In this document: in pieces, positions 34,751-43,616 of the stretch
Layout: each line of letters begins with the position of its first letter
Numbering within the stretch: the stretch's first letter is position 1
DNA from: Bacillus sp. EB106-08-02-XG196
GTDB lineage: Bacteria > Bacillota > Bacilli > Bacillales > Cytobacillaceae
NCBI RefSeq assembly: GCF_013396335.1
Contig: NZ_JABWSY010000019.1
Location: 1-64,000 of the forward strand
Direction: 5' to 3'
Length of the DNA: 64,000 bases
Position numbers and translations under genes: made by a program
The notes under the pieces: generated by a model
What the model was told of the DNA's origin: nothing
The model's input: only the letters and a program-made list of their open reading frames with translations
Databases searched by the model: none

Positions 34751-36100
34751 TTACACCTTCTTTCTTAAGCATGCGATAAAGAACCCGTCAGAGCCAAAAT
34801 CCTGAGGAAGGATTTGTAAAAAACCTTCTGTTACTAATGGTTGGATGGCCTCCGGCATTCTTTCTTTTAGGGTAACATCCACCTCAAATTCAGGATGCTC
34901 CTGTAAAAATGTAAAGACAGTATTTTCATTTTCTTCCTTATCTACTGTACACGTACTGTAGACAAGAATTCCACCTTTTTTGACTAAAGGTGACACAGAT
35001 TTTAATAAATTTTGCTGAATTGTACTTAATTGATTAAGATCCTGTTCTTTTTTGGTATATTTCATGTCCGGTTTCCTTCTCATAACCCCTAATCCTGAAC
35101 ATGGGGCATCGAGAAGTATTCGATCAAAGTATTCCTTTTCAAAATGTTCTCCTGCATTTCGTGAATCCATTGCGATTGTCCTTATATTGCCCAAACCTAA
35201 ACGTTTAGCATTTTCATTAATTAATTTTACTTTATGTTCATGCAAATCGAGCGAGATTACTCCCCCCGTTAATTTCATGGTTTCTGCAATATGAGTACTT
35301 TTACCGCCAGGCGCAGCGCAAGCATCCAATATCAGTTCGTTTTCATTAGGAGCTAATGCATAGGCTGCGAGCATTGAGCTTTCGTCTTGAATGGTTATCA
35401 TGCCCTTTTTAAATGCCCTTGAAAAGGCTAAATTTCCTTTTAATGCCCGAATAGCTTCAGGAATAATAGGGCTTTTTTCGATTAGAAATCCTTCTTCATC
35501 AAGATCCTCAATACATTCACGTATGGTGGTTTTAGTAAGATTCACTCTTGCTGTTTGCATCGGTGCCGTTAGGTTAACTTCACACATTTCTTTTGTTCTT
35601 TCCATCCCAAACTGACTGACCCATCTCTTAACGAGCCATTCTGGGTGGCTCGTTTCGATTGATAATCTTTCAATGGGGTCACTAACCACATCCAAAGATG
35701 GAAGGCCCTCACGCTGAATACTGCGCAGCACCCCATTTACCATTCCAGCAATCCCCTTGTGGCCTCGCTTTTTGGCAATTTCCACTGCTTCGAATATTGC
35801 TGCTCTATCTGGGATTTTATCAAGGTATATCATTTGATAAAGGGTAACCCTTAACAGCTGAAGCACCCATTTTTCCAACTTTTTGCTATTTTTAATAAAG
35901 GGCTTTAGAAAGAAGTCTAGTGCCATTCTTCTTTGTAAGGTTCCATACGTTAATTCAGTCAGCAGCCCTGTATCAAGAGAGGAAATATTATTCTTCTCAA
36001 TGGTAGTATTTAGCAGTAAGTTACTATATGATTGGTTCTTTTCAATCGCATCAAGTAAATCCATTGCGGCTTCCCGCACATTTTTCTTTTTATTCGTCAT
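34751..36100 (-). CDS. rsmB: 16S rRNA (cytosine967-C5)-methyltransferase RsmB
   Basis: SAM-dependent m5C967 methylation of 16S rRNA. The 449-aa protein has an N-terminal NusB-like RNA-binding domain (1-130) and a C-terminal Rossmann methyltransferase with DACAAPGGKSTH and the catalytic DAPCSGLG and STCTVDKEENE motifs. It overlaps the end of fmt by 11 bp. The def-fmt-rsmB-rlmN order is the common bacterial translation-quality cluster. Confidence 0.97.
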   Translation of the reverse strand: MTNKKKNVREAAMDLLDAIEKNQSYSNLLLNTTIEKNNISSLDTGLLTELTYGTLQRRMALDFFLKPFIKNSKKLEKWVLQLLRVTLYQMIYLDKIPDRAAIFEAVEIAKKRGHKGIAGMVNGVLRSIQREGLPSLDVVSDPIERLSIETSHPEWLVKRWVSQFGMERTKEMCEVNLTAPMQTARVNLTKTTIRECIEDLDEEGFLIEKSPIIPEAIRALKGNLAFSRAFKKGMITIQDESSMLAAYALAPNENELILDACAAPGGKSTHIAETMKLTGGVISLDLHEHKVKLINENAKRLGLGNIRTIAMDSRNAGEHFEKEYFDRILLDAPCSGLGVMRRKPDMKYTKKEQDLNQLSTIQQNLLKSVSPLVKKGGILVYSTCTVDKEENENTVFTFLQEHPEFEVDVTLKERMPEAIQPLVTEGFLQILPQDFGSDGFFIACLRKKV

Positions 36101-37046
36101 TTGATTCTCCTAGTCTCTTGCCAACTACGATTTTCGAACCTGCACCTCTGTAAAACTCTTCACTTATCATTTTTGTTTTACCAGCGGGCTGCAGCTCTTT
36201 TATCCTAATAGACGTTTCATTACCGGTTGATACTGTAATACCATCAGGATCATTTTGGATGATTGTCCCAGGCACCTCACTCTTTCCCCCTGTTACCTTT
36301 TCAGAGCGCCATATCTTCAATGTCTGACCATCTAAAGTTGTAAAAGCAACCGGCCACGGATTTAATCCGCGAATATGATTAAAGATTTCTTCACCTGTTT
36401 TGGACCAGTCGATTTTTTCTTGATCCCTTTTTATGTTAGAAGCGAAGGTCGCTTTTTCATTATTTTGAGGTATAGGTGTTAATTTTCCTCCTAATAGCTT
36501 AGGAAGTGTTTCTGACAATAATTCAGCCCCTGCAGCACTAAGTTTAGTATGAAGTGAACCAACATTATCTTCCTCAGTAATTTCTACTTCAACCTGCGTT
36601 AGAATATCACCTGCATCCAGTTTTTCAACCATATACATAATGGTTATCCCTGTTTTCTTCTTACCTTGGATCAGTGCGTAATGTATAGGTGCCCCGCCCC
36701 GAAGTTCTGGAAGAAGAGAGGCATGGACATTAATACAGCCATGTGTTGGTGCTGATAATATTTCCTTTGGCAATATTTGTCCAAAAGCTGCTGTAATGAT
36801 TAGGTCAGGATTCAAAGAAAGAATCTTTTCCATTTCTTCTTTTTGACGAATTTTTTCTGGTTGATAGATCGGGATTCCACGCTTAATCGCTTCAACCTTG
36901 ACAGGCGGTGGTGTGAGTACCTTTTTCCTTCCAACAGGTCTGTCGGGCTGGGTAACCACCCCAATAACTTCATACCCATCTTCAATAATTCTACGCAGGA
37001 CGGGTACTGAAAAATCCGGGGTACCCATAAACACGATTCTCGTCAT
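36090..37046 (-). CDS. fmt: Methionyl-tRNA formyltransferase
   Basis: Formylates initiator Met-tRNA using 10-formyl-THF. The 318-aa protein has the N-terminal formyl-transfer domain with Asn106, His108 and the SLLP loop (110-113), followed by the C-terminal OB-like tRNA-binding domain (from about 205). It overlaps the def stop as ATGA, coupling it to the enzyme that removes the formyl group. Confidence 0.98.
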   Translation of the reverse strand: MTRIVFMGTPDFSVPVLRRIIEDGYEVIGVVTQPDRPVGRKKVLTPPPVKVEAIKRGIPIYQPEKIRQKEEMEKILSLNPDLIITAAFGQILPKEILSAPTHGCINVHASLLPELRGGAPIHYALIQGKKKTGITIMYMVEKLDAGDILTQVEVEITEEDNVGSLHTKLSAAGAELLSETLPKLLGGKLTPIPQNNEKATFASNIKRDQEKIDWSKTGEEIFNHIRGLNPWPVAFTTLDGQTLKIWRSEKVTGGKSEVPGTIIQNDPDGITVSTGNETSIRIKELQPAGKTKMISEEFYRGAGSKIVVGKRLGESNDE

Positions 37047-37528
37047 TCAATTTCTACTCCTTTTAACTCATCTTCCTCGAGATATCGGCTAACCTTCGTT
37101 GTAAATAATATCCCGTCCAAATGATCAATTTCATGAAGTATCGCTCTAGCGAGAAATTCTTCTGCTTCAAGCGTATACTTTTTTCCTTTGCGATTATAGG
37201 CCTCAAATTTCACGTAATTTGGTCTTGTAACCTCTCCAAACAAATCTGGGAAGCTTAAACATCCTTCTGGGCCATGCTGCTCTCCAGATGTTTTTAGGAT
37301 TTGCGGATTAATCATCTCAATTGTTCCTAATTCATTATCAATATCAACAATGGCAATTCTCTCATCAATTCCAATTTGCGGAGCAGCAAGTCCAACGCCA
37401 TCGTATTCAATCATCGTGTCGTACATATCGTCAAGTAATTTAGCTAGCTTTCTGTCAAACTTCACAACAGGGCTGCATTTTTTTTCGAGTACCTCTGCAG
37501 GGTACATAACAATCTTTCGTATAGCCAA
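37043..37528 (-). CDS. def: Peptide deformylase (type 1)
   Basis: Removes the N-formyl group from nascent proteins. The 161-aa metalloprotein has all three motifs: GVGLAAPQIG (44-53), EGCLSFP with metal ligand Cys90, and HEIDH with His132, Glu133 and His136. The first ATG begins the usual MAIRKIVMYPAEVL sequence. It follows priA after a 119-bp gap with no obvious promoter and is coupled to fmt. Confidence 0.98.
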   Translation of the reverse strand: MAIRKIVMYPAEVLEKKCSPVVKFDRKLAKLLDDMYDTMIEYDGVGLAAPQIGIDERIAIVDIDNELGTIEMINPQILKTSGEQHGPEGCLSFPDLFGEVTRPNYVKFEAYNRKGKKYTLEAEEFLARAILHEIDHLDGILFTTKVSRYLEEDELKGVEIE

Positions 37529-37647
37529 AGGTGTTCCTCCATCTGTTTCGAAGTTGTCTGATTTTTTTATCAGTTACTATTTATTACTATTCATTTTCAC
37601 CCAAAATACTTGATCATAACCTTTTATATCAACGATTTTTGCGTATC

Positions 37648-40059
37648 TTACATTAAAATAAATGGGTTTACATCAATGGAAACTAGTAATCCGCTTTTCG
37701 GGTCGTTTTGATATTGGTCCAGTATGATTTTTAATGTCTTAGTAAGCTCTGGTTCACGCTTGTATTTAATAAGACAATGATAGCGGTATCGATTATTAAT
37801 CCTTGGGATAGGTGAGGCAGCAGGTCCAAGAACAACTGCACGATTAGAAATTCTCGACCGTACAAAAGCAGCAATCTTTTCCGTTGCTGAAACCACACTG
37901 ATTAACTGTTCATGACTAATAGTAATTAAAGCTAAATAATAAAATGGCGGGTAATGATGTGCCTTTCGCATCATCATCTCTCGATTATAAAAGAGATCAT
38001 AGTCCTGTGTCCCAGCAAGTTCTACACTATAATGTTCAGGAGTATAGGTCTGGATAATTACTTCCCCCGGTAATTCATGCCGTCCCGCCCTGCCGCTAAC
38101 TTGTGTTAATAGCTGAAACGTTTTTTCAGATGAGCGAAAATCAGGTAAATGAAGCATAGTATCCGCTGAGAGAACTCCAACAAGTGTGATATTCGGAAAA
38201 TCTAATCCTTTTGCAATCATTTGTGTCCCTAAAAGAATATCGGCTTTCCCTTCATGAAATTCCTTTAATAGCCGCTCATGCGATCCCTTTTTCCCTGTTG
38301 TATCTACATCCATACGAATTACTTTTGCCTCAGGAAGAATTTTTCCAAGCTCATCCTCGACCTTTTGTGTTCCTGTCCCGAAGTAACGGATATAATCACT
38401 TGAACACTCTGGGCATTGATTAGGCACATGGCTTTCATATCCGCAATAATGGCATTTCATTTGTTCCTTAACCTTATGATAGGTTAAGGAAATATCACAA
38501 TTTGGGCAATTCATTACGAACCCGCAATCCCTGCACATAACAAAGGAAGAGTGACCGCGTTTATTTAAAAATAATACAGACTGCTCTTTCCTATCTATTC
38601 TTTCCTTCAACAGTTCAAAAAGCTTTCTAGAAAACATGGATCGATTTCCTGCTCTTAGTTCTTCTCGCATATCAATAATTTCAACTGCAGGAAGTGCCCG
38701 CTGATTCATGCGGTTAGGAAGAGTTAATAGCTTATATACCCCTTTTTGCGCTCTTGCAAAAGATTCTAAAGAAGGTGTTGCACTCCCGAGGACAACCGGA
38801 CATTTATATTTACCTGCACGTTCAATCGCCACATCTCTCGCATGATAGCGCGGCATTTCTTCCTGTTTATAGCTTGTTTCATGTTCTTCATCAATAATAA
38901 TAATCCCCAGATTTTCAAAGGGAGCAAAAATCGCTGACCTTGCACCGACAACCACTTTAACTTCTTTGCGTTGTATCTTCCGCCACTCATCAAATTTCTC
39001 CCCTGCTGAAAGTCCACTGTGCAAAACAGCAACTAAATTACCAAAACGCCCCTTAAAGCGATTTACCATTTGCGGAGTAAGGGCAATTTCTGGTACAAGA
39101 ACGATAGCTTCTCTGCCTTGTTCAATGACATCCTGAATGGATTGCAAGTAAATTTCAGTTTTCCCGCTGCCTGTTACCCCATAGAGGAGGAACACTTCAT
39201 GAACCATATCTTCAATGGAACCTAATATTGGCCCCATTGCTTCCTGCTGATCATTGGTTAAAGGCAAAGGCTCCGTCCGGGTAAAGGTCCGGTTTTCATA
39301 GGGATCACGATAAACTTCCATGTCCTTTTCCGTGAGAAGTCCCTTCTCCACAAGCGCTTTTACGGTTGCGCCTGAGATTTTCAAGTCTGCTGACAACTGT
39401 CTCATTTCAATTGGACCGGGGTTCTGAATAAAGTACCTCAATGCTTCTTTTTGCTTTTCAGCTCGTGGTGGTAAGCTATTATATTCAGTTTCTAAGTCCG
39501 CTGGAGGTAGAAGCGGGCTGACATATTTTAATTTCTTTTTATTCAGTTTCCCTTTTACTAGATAGATTACTTCCAGCAACCCTTTTGCTGCTTCTCTTTG
39601 CAGGATAGGGACCAGCCCATTTTTCAATGCGTCCTCCCAATTTATCGCTTCCTCTTTTTTAAAAATCTCGTGAAGCTGTACAGGTATTTCATTAATCGAT
39701 ACTCCCGCAGATAGCTTCACTTTCTTTTCATATTTAGCCTTCAAGGCAGCTGGAAGCATAGCTTGGAAGGCAAAGATTTTAAAACACAGTGTAGTTTCCG
39801 TCAGCCAATTCCCAAGTTCAAGCAATTCCTTATTTAAGACTGGCTCTAAATCCATCGGCTCACAAATTTCACGGAGCTTTTTAAATTCTGATTCAGCTTT
39901 TATCTCCGTAACAAAACCTTGAATTTTTCTTGGACCAAAAGGGACAATTACCCGCATTCCAGGCTGAATGGTTTCTAACCATTCTTCTGGAACTAAATAA
40001 TCAAACTCCCTGTCCGTTTGTTTTGCAGGTACATCAACAATTACACTAGCAACATTCAT
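37648..40059 (-). CDS. priA: Primosomal protein N' (PriA helicase)
   Basis: Restarts replication at collapsed forks by loading the helicase with DnaD/DnaB. The 803-aa protein has an N-terminal 3'-end binding domain (DVPAKQTDREFDYLVPEEW), Walker A GVTGSGKTE, the DEEH box, paired zinc-binding cysteines (CRDCGFVMNCPNCD and CHYCGYESHVPNQCPEC) and a C-terminal helicase lobe. The start at 40059 gives the family N-terminus MNVASVIVDVP; it overlaps the coaBC end by 14 bp. Confidence 0.96.
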   Translation of the reverse strand: MNVASVIVDVPAKQTDREFDYLVPEEWLETIQPGMRVIVPFGPRKIQGFVTEIKAESEFKKLREICEPMDLEPVLNKELLELGNWLTETTLCFKIFAFQAMLPAALKAKYEKKVKLSAGVSINEIPVQLHEIFKKEEAINWEDALKNGLVPILQREAAKGLLEVIYLVKGKLNKKKLKYVSPLLPPADLETEYNSLPPRAEKQKEALRYFIQNPGPIEMRQLSADLKISGATVKALVEKGLLTEKDMEVYRDPYENRTFTRTEPLPLTNDQQEAMGPILGSIEDMVHEVFLLYGVTGSGKTEIYLQSIQDVIEQGREAIVLVPEIALTPQMVNRFKGRFGNLVAVLHSGLSAGEKFDEWRKIQRKEVKVVVGARSAIFAPFENLGIIIIDEEHETSYKQEEMPRYHARDVAIERAGKYKCPVVLGSATPSLESFARAQKGVYKLLTLPNRMNQRALPAVEIIDMREELRAGNRSMFSRKLFELLKERIDRKEQSVLFLNKRGHSSFVMCRDCGFVMNCPNCDISLTYHKVKEQMKCHYCGYESHVPNQCPECSSDYIRYFGTGTQKVEDELGKILPEAKVIRMDVDTTGKKGSHERLLKEFHEGKADILLGTQMIAKGLDFPNITLVGVLSADTMLHLPDFRSSEKTFQLLTQVSGRAGRHELPGEVIIQTYTPEHYSVELAGTQDYDLFYNREMMMRKAHHYPPFYYLALITISHEQLISVVSATEKIAAFVRSRISNRAVVLGPAASPIPRINNRYRYHCLIKYKREPELTKTLKIILDQYQNDPKSGLLVSIDVNPFILM

Positions 40060-41263
40060 CTGGTTCCAAATCCTTTGGCAACGCTGTAATAGCTTCAATT
40101 ATCCTGTAGGCAACATCCAGCTTTGACATTAAAGGCAACTCCATTTTAGCTCCATTTCGCATGAATAACGTAACAACGTTTGTATCAAAACCAAATCCAG
40201 CGCCTTCTGACTTTACATTATTGGCTACAATCATATCTGCATTTTTAGCCTTTAATTTTTTAAGTGCGTATTCTTCAACATTTTCAGTTTCAGCTGCAAA
40301 TCCTATCAGAATTTTGTTTCTCTTCATCGTACCGAGCTTAGATAAAATATCCTTCGTTCGTGCAAGTTCGATAACCTTATCACCAGGCTGCTTTTTCATT
40401 TTATGGTCAAAGGAAACTTTAGGAGTATAATCAGCCACCGCAGCTGTTTTAATAATAATATCAGCAGAGTCATAGTTGTTCATGACTGCCTGATACATAT
40501 CATCTGCACTCTCAACCTTAACTAAATTCACCCCTTGCGGCGGCGATAAATAGACCGGACCAGAGATTAATAGCACCCTTGCCCCTTCATTTATCGCTGC
40601 TTCTGCAAGAGCATATCCCATTTTCCCTGTAGAATGATTCGTAATAAAACGAACAGGGTCAATTTTTTCTCTTGTTGGACCAGCAGTGATTAAGACAGTT
40701 TTCCCTTTTAGTTTTAAAAAGCTTTTATTTGAAAAATGCTGTTGGATTAACTCTACAATTTTCTCTGGTTCCTCTAGGCGACCCTTGCCTACATATCCGC
40801 AAGCTAGATAGCCCTCACTCGGTTCAATAAATTGATAATTGAATGAAGACAAGATTGAAATGTTCTTTTTCACTGCGGGATGGTCATACATATGGACATT
40901 CATCGCTGGTGCGATCCAAACTGGTGCAGTTGCAGCCAATAAGGTTGTCGTAATCATGTTGTCAGCAATTCCATTTGCAAGCTTTCCGATTGTATTGGCC
41001 GTCGCTGGTGCTACTAGTATTAAATCTGCCCAATCAGCTAAATCGATGTGGGCGATCACATTTGGATTTTTTTCATCAAAGGTGTCGGTATACACTTCAT
41101 TGCGAGATAAAGCCTGAAATGTTAAAGGGGAAACAAATTTTGCTGCAGAGTCACTGAGTATTACTTTTACCTTTGCTCCTGCTTGGACAAGTTTGCTTGT
41201 CAATGCAGCAGCTTTATATACAGCTATTCCACCGGTTACACATACTAGTATCTTTTTATCCAT
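40046..41263 (-). CDS. coaBC: Bifunctional phosphopantothenoylcysteine decarboxylase / phosphopantothenate-cysteine ligase
   Basis: Two consecutive steps of coenzyme A synthesis. The 405-aa protein has an N-terminal FMN-dependent CoaC domain (about 1-185, with PAMNVHMYDHPAV and the ACGYVGKGRL loop) and a C-terminal CoaB domain (ITAGPTREKIDPVRFITNHSTGKMG onward). ATG 41263 follows a GGGGGA site; the frame's upstream extension is non-coding. It lies between rpoZ and priA. Confidence 0.97.
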   Translation of the reverse strand: MDKKILVCVTGGIAVYKAAALTSKLVQAGAKVKVILSDSAAKFVSPLTFQALSRNEVYTDTFDEKNPNVIAHIDLADWADLILVAPATANTIGKLANGIADNMITTTLLAATAPVWIAPAMNVHMYDHPAVKKNISILSSFNYQFIEPSEGYLACGYVGKGRLEEPEKIVELIQQHFSNKSFLKLKGKTVLITAGPTREKIDPVRFITNHSTGKMGYALAEAAINEGARVLLISGPVYLSPPQGVNLVKVESADDMYQAVMNNYDSADIIIKTAAVADYTPKVSFDHKMKKQPGDKVIELARTKDILSKLGTMKRNKILIGFAAETENVEEYALKKLKAKNADMIVANNVKSEGAGFGFDTNVVTLFMRNGAKMELPLMSKLDVAYRIIEAITALPKDLEPDECC

Positions 41264-41379
41264 CCATATCCCCCATTTCAATTCCACAAATTATCTATTC
41301 TTTTATTATGCTAGAATCACATTATATTTTCATCTTTTTCAGCTTTGTTTCTAAAAATAATGTCTAATTTTGCAATAAA

Positions 41380-41417
41380 AAATAAAAAAGGCTGACATTT
41401 TGCTACTGTCAGACCTT
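41380..41417 (-). terminator. Terminator after rpoZ
   Basis: Stem AAGG-CTGACA/TGTCAG-CCTT with a single-base bulge (arms 41388-41397 and 41407-41417), followed by TTTTTTA on the minus strand, 8 bp after the rpoZ stop. Confidence 0.75.
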
Positions 41418-41425
41418 CATTGTTG

Positions 41426-41671
41426 TTACTTGCCTATATTGCTATCTTTTCCGTATATAGCACCTGTTTCTGATTTCTTAGGAACACGATAAGTAAGTTC
41501 ACCGCTGTATATTTCTTCTAGCGCTTTCCCTACATGCTTATAGGAAACATATTTAGGTAATCTTTCATCACGTGTTTGCTGCATGGAACGAGCACGCTTT
41601 GCTGCAACGGAAACAAGAGAGTATTTTGAATCAATTTTATTTAGCAATGAATCAATCGAAGGATATAACAT
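41426..41671 (-). CDS. rpoZ: RNA polymerase omega subunit
   Basis: Small subunit that helps beta' fold and assemble. The 81-aa protein has the conserved MLYPSIDSLLNKIDSKYSLV N-terminus, AAKRAR and HVGKALEEI motifs. It is about 14 residues longer than the B. subtilis protein because of a C-terminal tail (YRVPKKSETGAIYGKD). The ATG directly abuts the gmk stop, so it is coupled to gmk. Confidence 0.96.
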   Translation of the reverse strand: MLYPSIDSLLNKIDSKYSLVSVAAKRARSMQQTRDERLPKYVSYKHVGKALEEIYSGELTYRVPKKSETGAIYGKDSNIGK

Positions 41672-42286
41672 TTATTCGACCTCCAGTAATTTTTTATATC
41701 GGTGTTCTACACGTTCTCTGCGACAATGTTCAGCGACAACAATTGCTTTCACACGTTCACAAGCCAATTCTACTTGGTCATTTTCTACAACGTAATCGTA
41801 TAATTCCATCATTTCAATTTCTTCACGGGCAGATAACATCCGATTGTTAATTAACTCTTCTGTTTCCGTACCTCTAGTTACAATCCGGTTCTTAAGCTCT
41901 GAAAGACTCGGAGGCATTAAGAAGATAAATAAACCTTCTGGGAACTTTTCCCTGACCTGCCGTGCGCCCTTCACTTCGATTTCTAAAAAAACATCTTTAC
42001 CAGCATCTAAGGTTTCACGTACATAATCTACAGGGGTTCCATAATAATTCCCTACGAACTCAGCATACTCTAAAAGTTTCCCTTGTTTAATTAATTCTTC
42101 AAATTCATCCCGTGACTTAAAAAAATAATCAACCCCATTTACTTCACCAGGACGGGGAACGCGCGTTGTTGCAGATATAGAATACTCAAAAGCCGTGTCC
42201 GGATGGGAAAATATTTCTTTTCTAACTGTTCCTTTTCCGACACCAGATGGACCAGAAAATACGATAAGCAATCCTTTTTCCTGCAT
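41672..42286 (-). CDS. gmk: Guanylate kinase
   Basis: Phosphorylates GMP to GDP. The 204-aa protein has the P-loop GPSGVGKGT (12-20), the GMP-binding STTRVPRPGEVNGVDYFF region (TTR.PR.GE) and the lid region RGTETEE. It is in the usual yloC-remA-gmk-rpoZ order with short gaps. Confidence 0.98.
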   Translation of the reverse strand: MQEKGLLIVFSGPSGVGKGTVRKEIFSHPDTAFEYSISATTRVPRPGEVNGVDYFFKSRDEFEELIKQGKLLEYAEFVGNYYGTPVDYVRETLDAGKDVFLEIEVKGARQVREKFPEGLFIFLMPPSLSELKNRIVTRGTETEELINNRMLSAREEIEMMELYDYVVENDQVELACERVKAIVVAEHCRRERVEHRYKKLLEVE

Positions 42287-42297
42287 TTTCTATAATC

Positions 42298-42561
42298 CTA
42301 CCCTTCATCCATAATTTCATCACGGTCTGCCAGCCTATGGGCAACCGTTTCAGGCTGTACTGCTGATAAAATGACATGGTCACTATCCATGACAATTACT
42401 GCACGAGTACGTCTTCCATATGTAGCATCAATCAATGAACCCCGATCTCGGGCATCTTGAATAATCCTCTTAATCGGAGCAGATTCAGGGCTTACAATTG
42501 AAATTATCCGATTGGCAGATACGATATTTCCAAATCCAATATTAATCAATTTAATCGACAT
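42298..42561 (-). CDS. remA: Extracellular matrix regulator RemA (YlzA)
   Basis: DNA-binding regulator needed for matrix operons and biofilm formation in B. subtilis. From ATG 42561 the protein is 87 aa and starts MSIKLINIGFGNIVSANR; a run of 19 upstream codons is untranslated. Conserved segments include SAPIKRIIQDARDRG and DSDHVILSAVQPETVAHR. The ribosome site (GGATGAT) is moderate. It lies between yloC and gmk, as in B. subtilis. Confidence 0.95.
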   Translation of the reverse strand: MSIKLINIGFGNIVSANRIISIVSPESAPIKRIIQDARDRGSLIDATYGRRTRAVIVMDSDHVILSAVQPETVAHRLADRDEIMDEG

Positions 42562-42620
42562 GATTATCATCCAATCATCAATAATATATTTTTGCCGTGT
42601 CAACCATTTTCTAAACACTA

Positions 42621-43496
42621 TTATTCAATATTTTGTACTTGTTCTTTCAGCTTTTCAAGCAAACTTTTGATCTCTACGACTTTTTTAGTAATCGTTGAAT
42701 CATTTGCTTTTGATCCAATCGTATTCGCTTCTCTATTCATTTCTTGAACAAGAAAATCCAGTTTTCTGCCAATTGGCTCTAATTCGTTTAGGGTTTGAGT
42801 AAATTGCTGAATATGACTTTTTAACCTTGTTAATTCTTCATTAATATCAATTTTATCAGAAAATATAGCCACTTCTGTTAATACCCGCGTTTCATCAATT
42901 TGTCCCTGTACGAATTCTTCCATTCGTTTCATTAATCGTTCCTTATACAGAAAGACAACTTGGGGAGCATATTCTTTCAGTGCATCTATATTTATATCTA
43001 ATAGTCCCAAAGAAGTGAGCAAATCCTTTCTAAGCTCTTCTCCTTCCGTTATCCGCATCTGTTTACATAATAAAACAGCTTCTTCTGCAGCTCTAAGTAC
43101 TAAACTTTCCAATTCTTCATTTCCAGCTTCATTTTCTTCAATATGTAAAAATTCATTACGCGTTAATAAATCCTGAAGTAATACGTTTCCTTCAATATTG
43201 AATTTATCCCGTGCCTGTTTAATAAATAGGTAGTATTCTTCGAGCAGCTTCCAATCAACCTGAATTTTTCGAGTTACCGCACCCTCCCCTTCTATCATGA
43301 TATAAACTTCTGCTCTGCCGCGACGAAGATGCTCAGTTAATTTTTTCTTTATCTTATCCTCAACATTTAATAAGTGTCTAGGCATCCGAATATTCACTTC
43401 ACTAAAGCGATGGTTGACTGTTTTTACTTCTACATTCACAGAAAAAGAGGCTGAAGCAATCCTGCTTCTTCCAAAGCCCGTCATACTTATAACCAT
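42621..43496 (-). CDS. yloC: YicC/YloC family endoribonuclease
   Basis: The 291-aa protein has the family N-terminus MVISMTGFGRSR and the EVKTVNHRFSEVNIRMPR block, with a C-terminal domain ending QEMNREANTIGSKANDSTITKKVVEIK. YicC of E. coli degrades a small RNA and YloC shows similar nuclease activity, but its Bacillus substrates are not settled. ATG 43496 lies 8 nt after GGAG. It heads the yloC-remA-gmk-rpoZ group; a weak TTGTTA-16-TAAACT promoter candidate lies upstream. Confidence 0.95.
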   Translation of the reverse strand: MVISMTGFGRSRIASASFSVNVEVKTVNHRFSEVNIRMPRHLLNVEDKIKKKLTEHLRRGRAEVYIMIEGEGAVTRKIQVDWKLLEEYYLFIKQARDKFNIEGNVLLQDLLTRNEFLHIEENEAGNEELESLVLRAAEEAVLLCKQMRITEGEELRKDLLTSLGLLDINIDALKEYAPQVVFLYKERLMKRMEEFVQGQIDETRVLTEVAIFSDKIDINEELTRLKSHIQQFTQTLNELEPIGRKLDFLVQEMNREANTIGSKANDSTITKKVVEIKSLLEKLKEQVQNIE

Positions 43497-43568
43497 TAAG
43501 TACACTCCAATCAATTGAAGATGAGCGCTAACCTACTATGTAAAGTTTATTTATTATCTGGAAACTAA

Positions 43569-43602
43569 CAAAAGGTAATAGAGTAACCTCTACTACCTTT
43601 TG
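43569..43602 (-). terminator. Hairpin after yloB
   Basis: A 15-bp stem with one G:U pair (arms 43569-43583 and 43588-43602, 4-nt loop) lies 15 bp after the yloB stop. The following TTAGTTTCC has a poor U-tract, so termination may be partial. Confidence 0.6.
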
Positions 43603-43616
43603 GATTATAACACACT

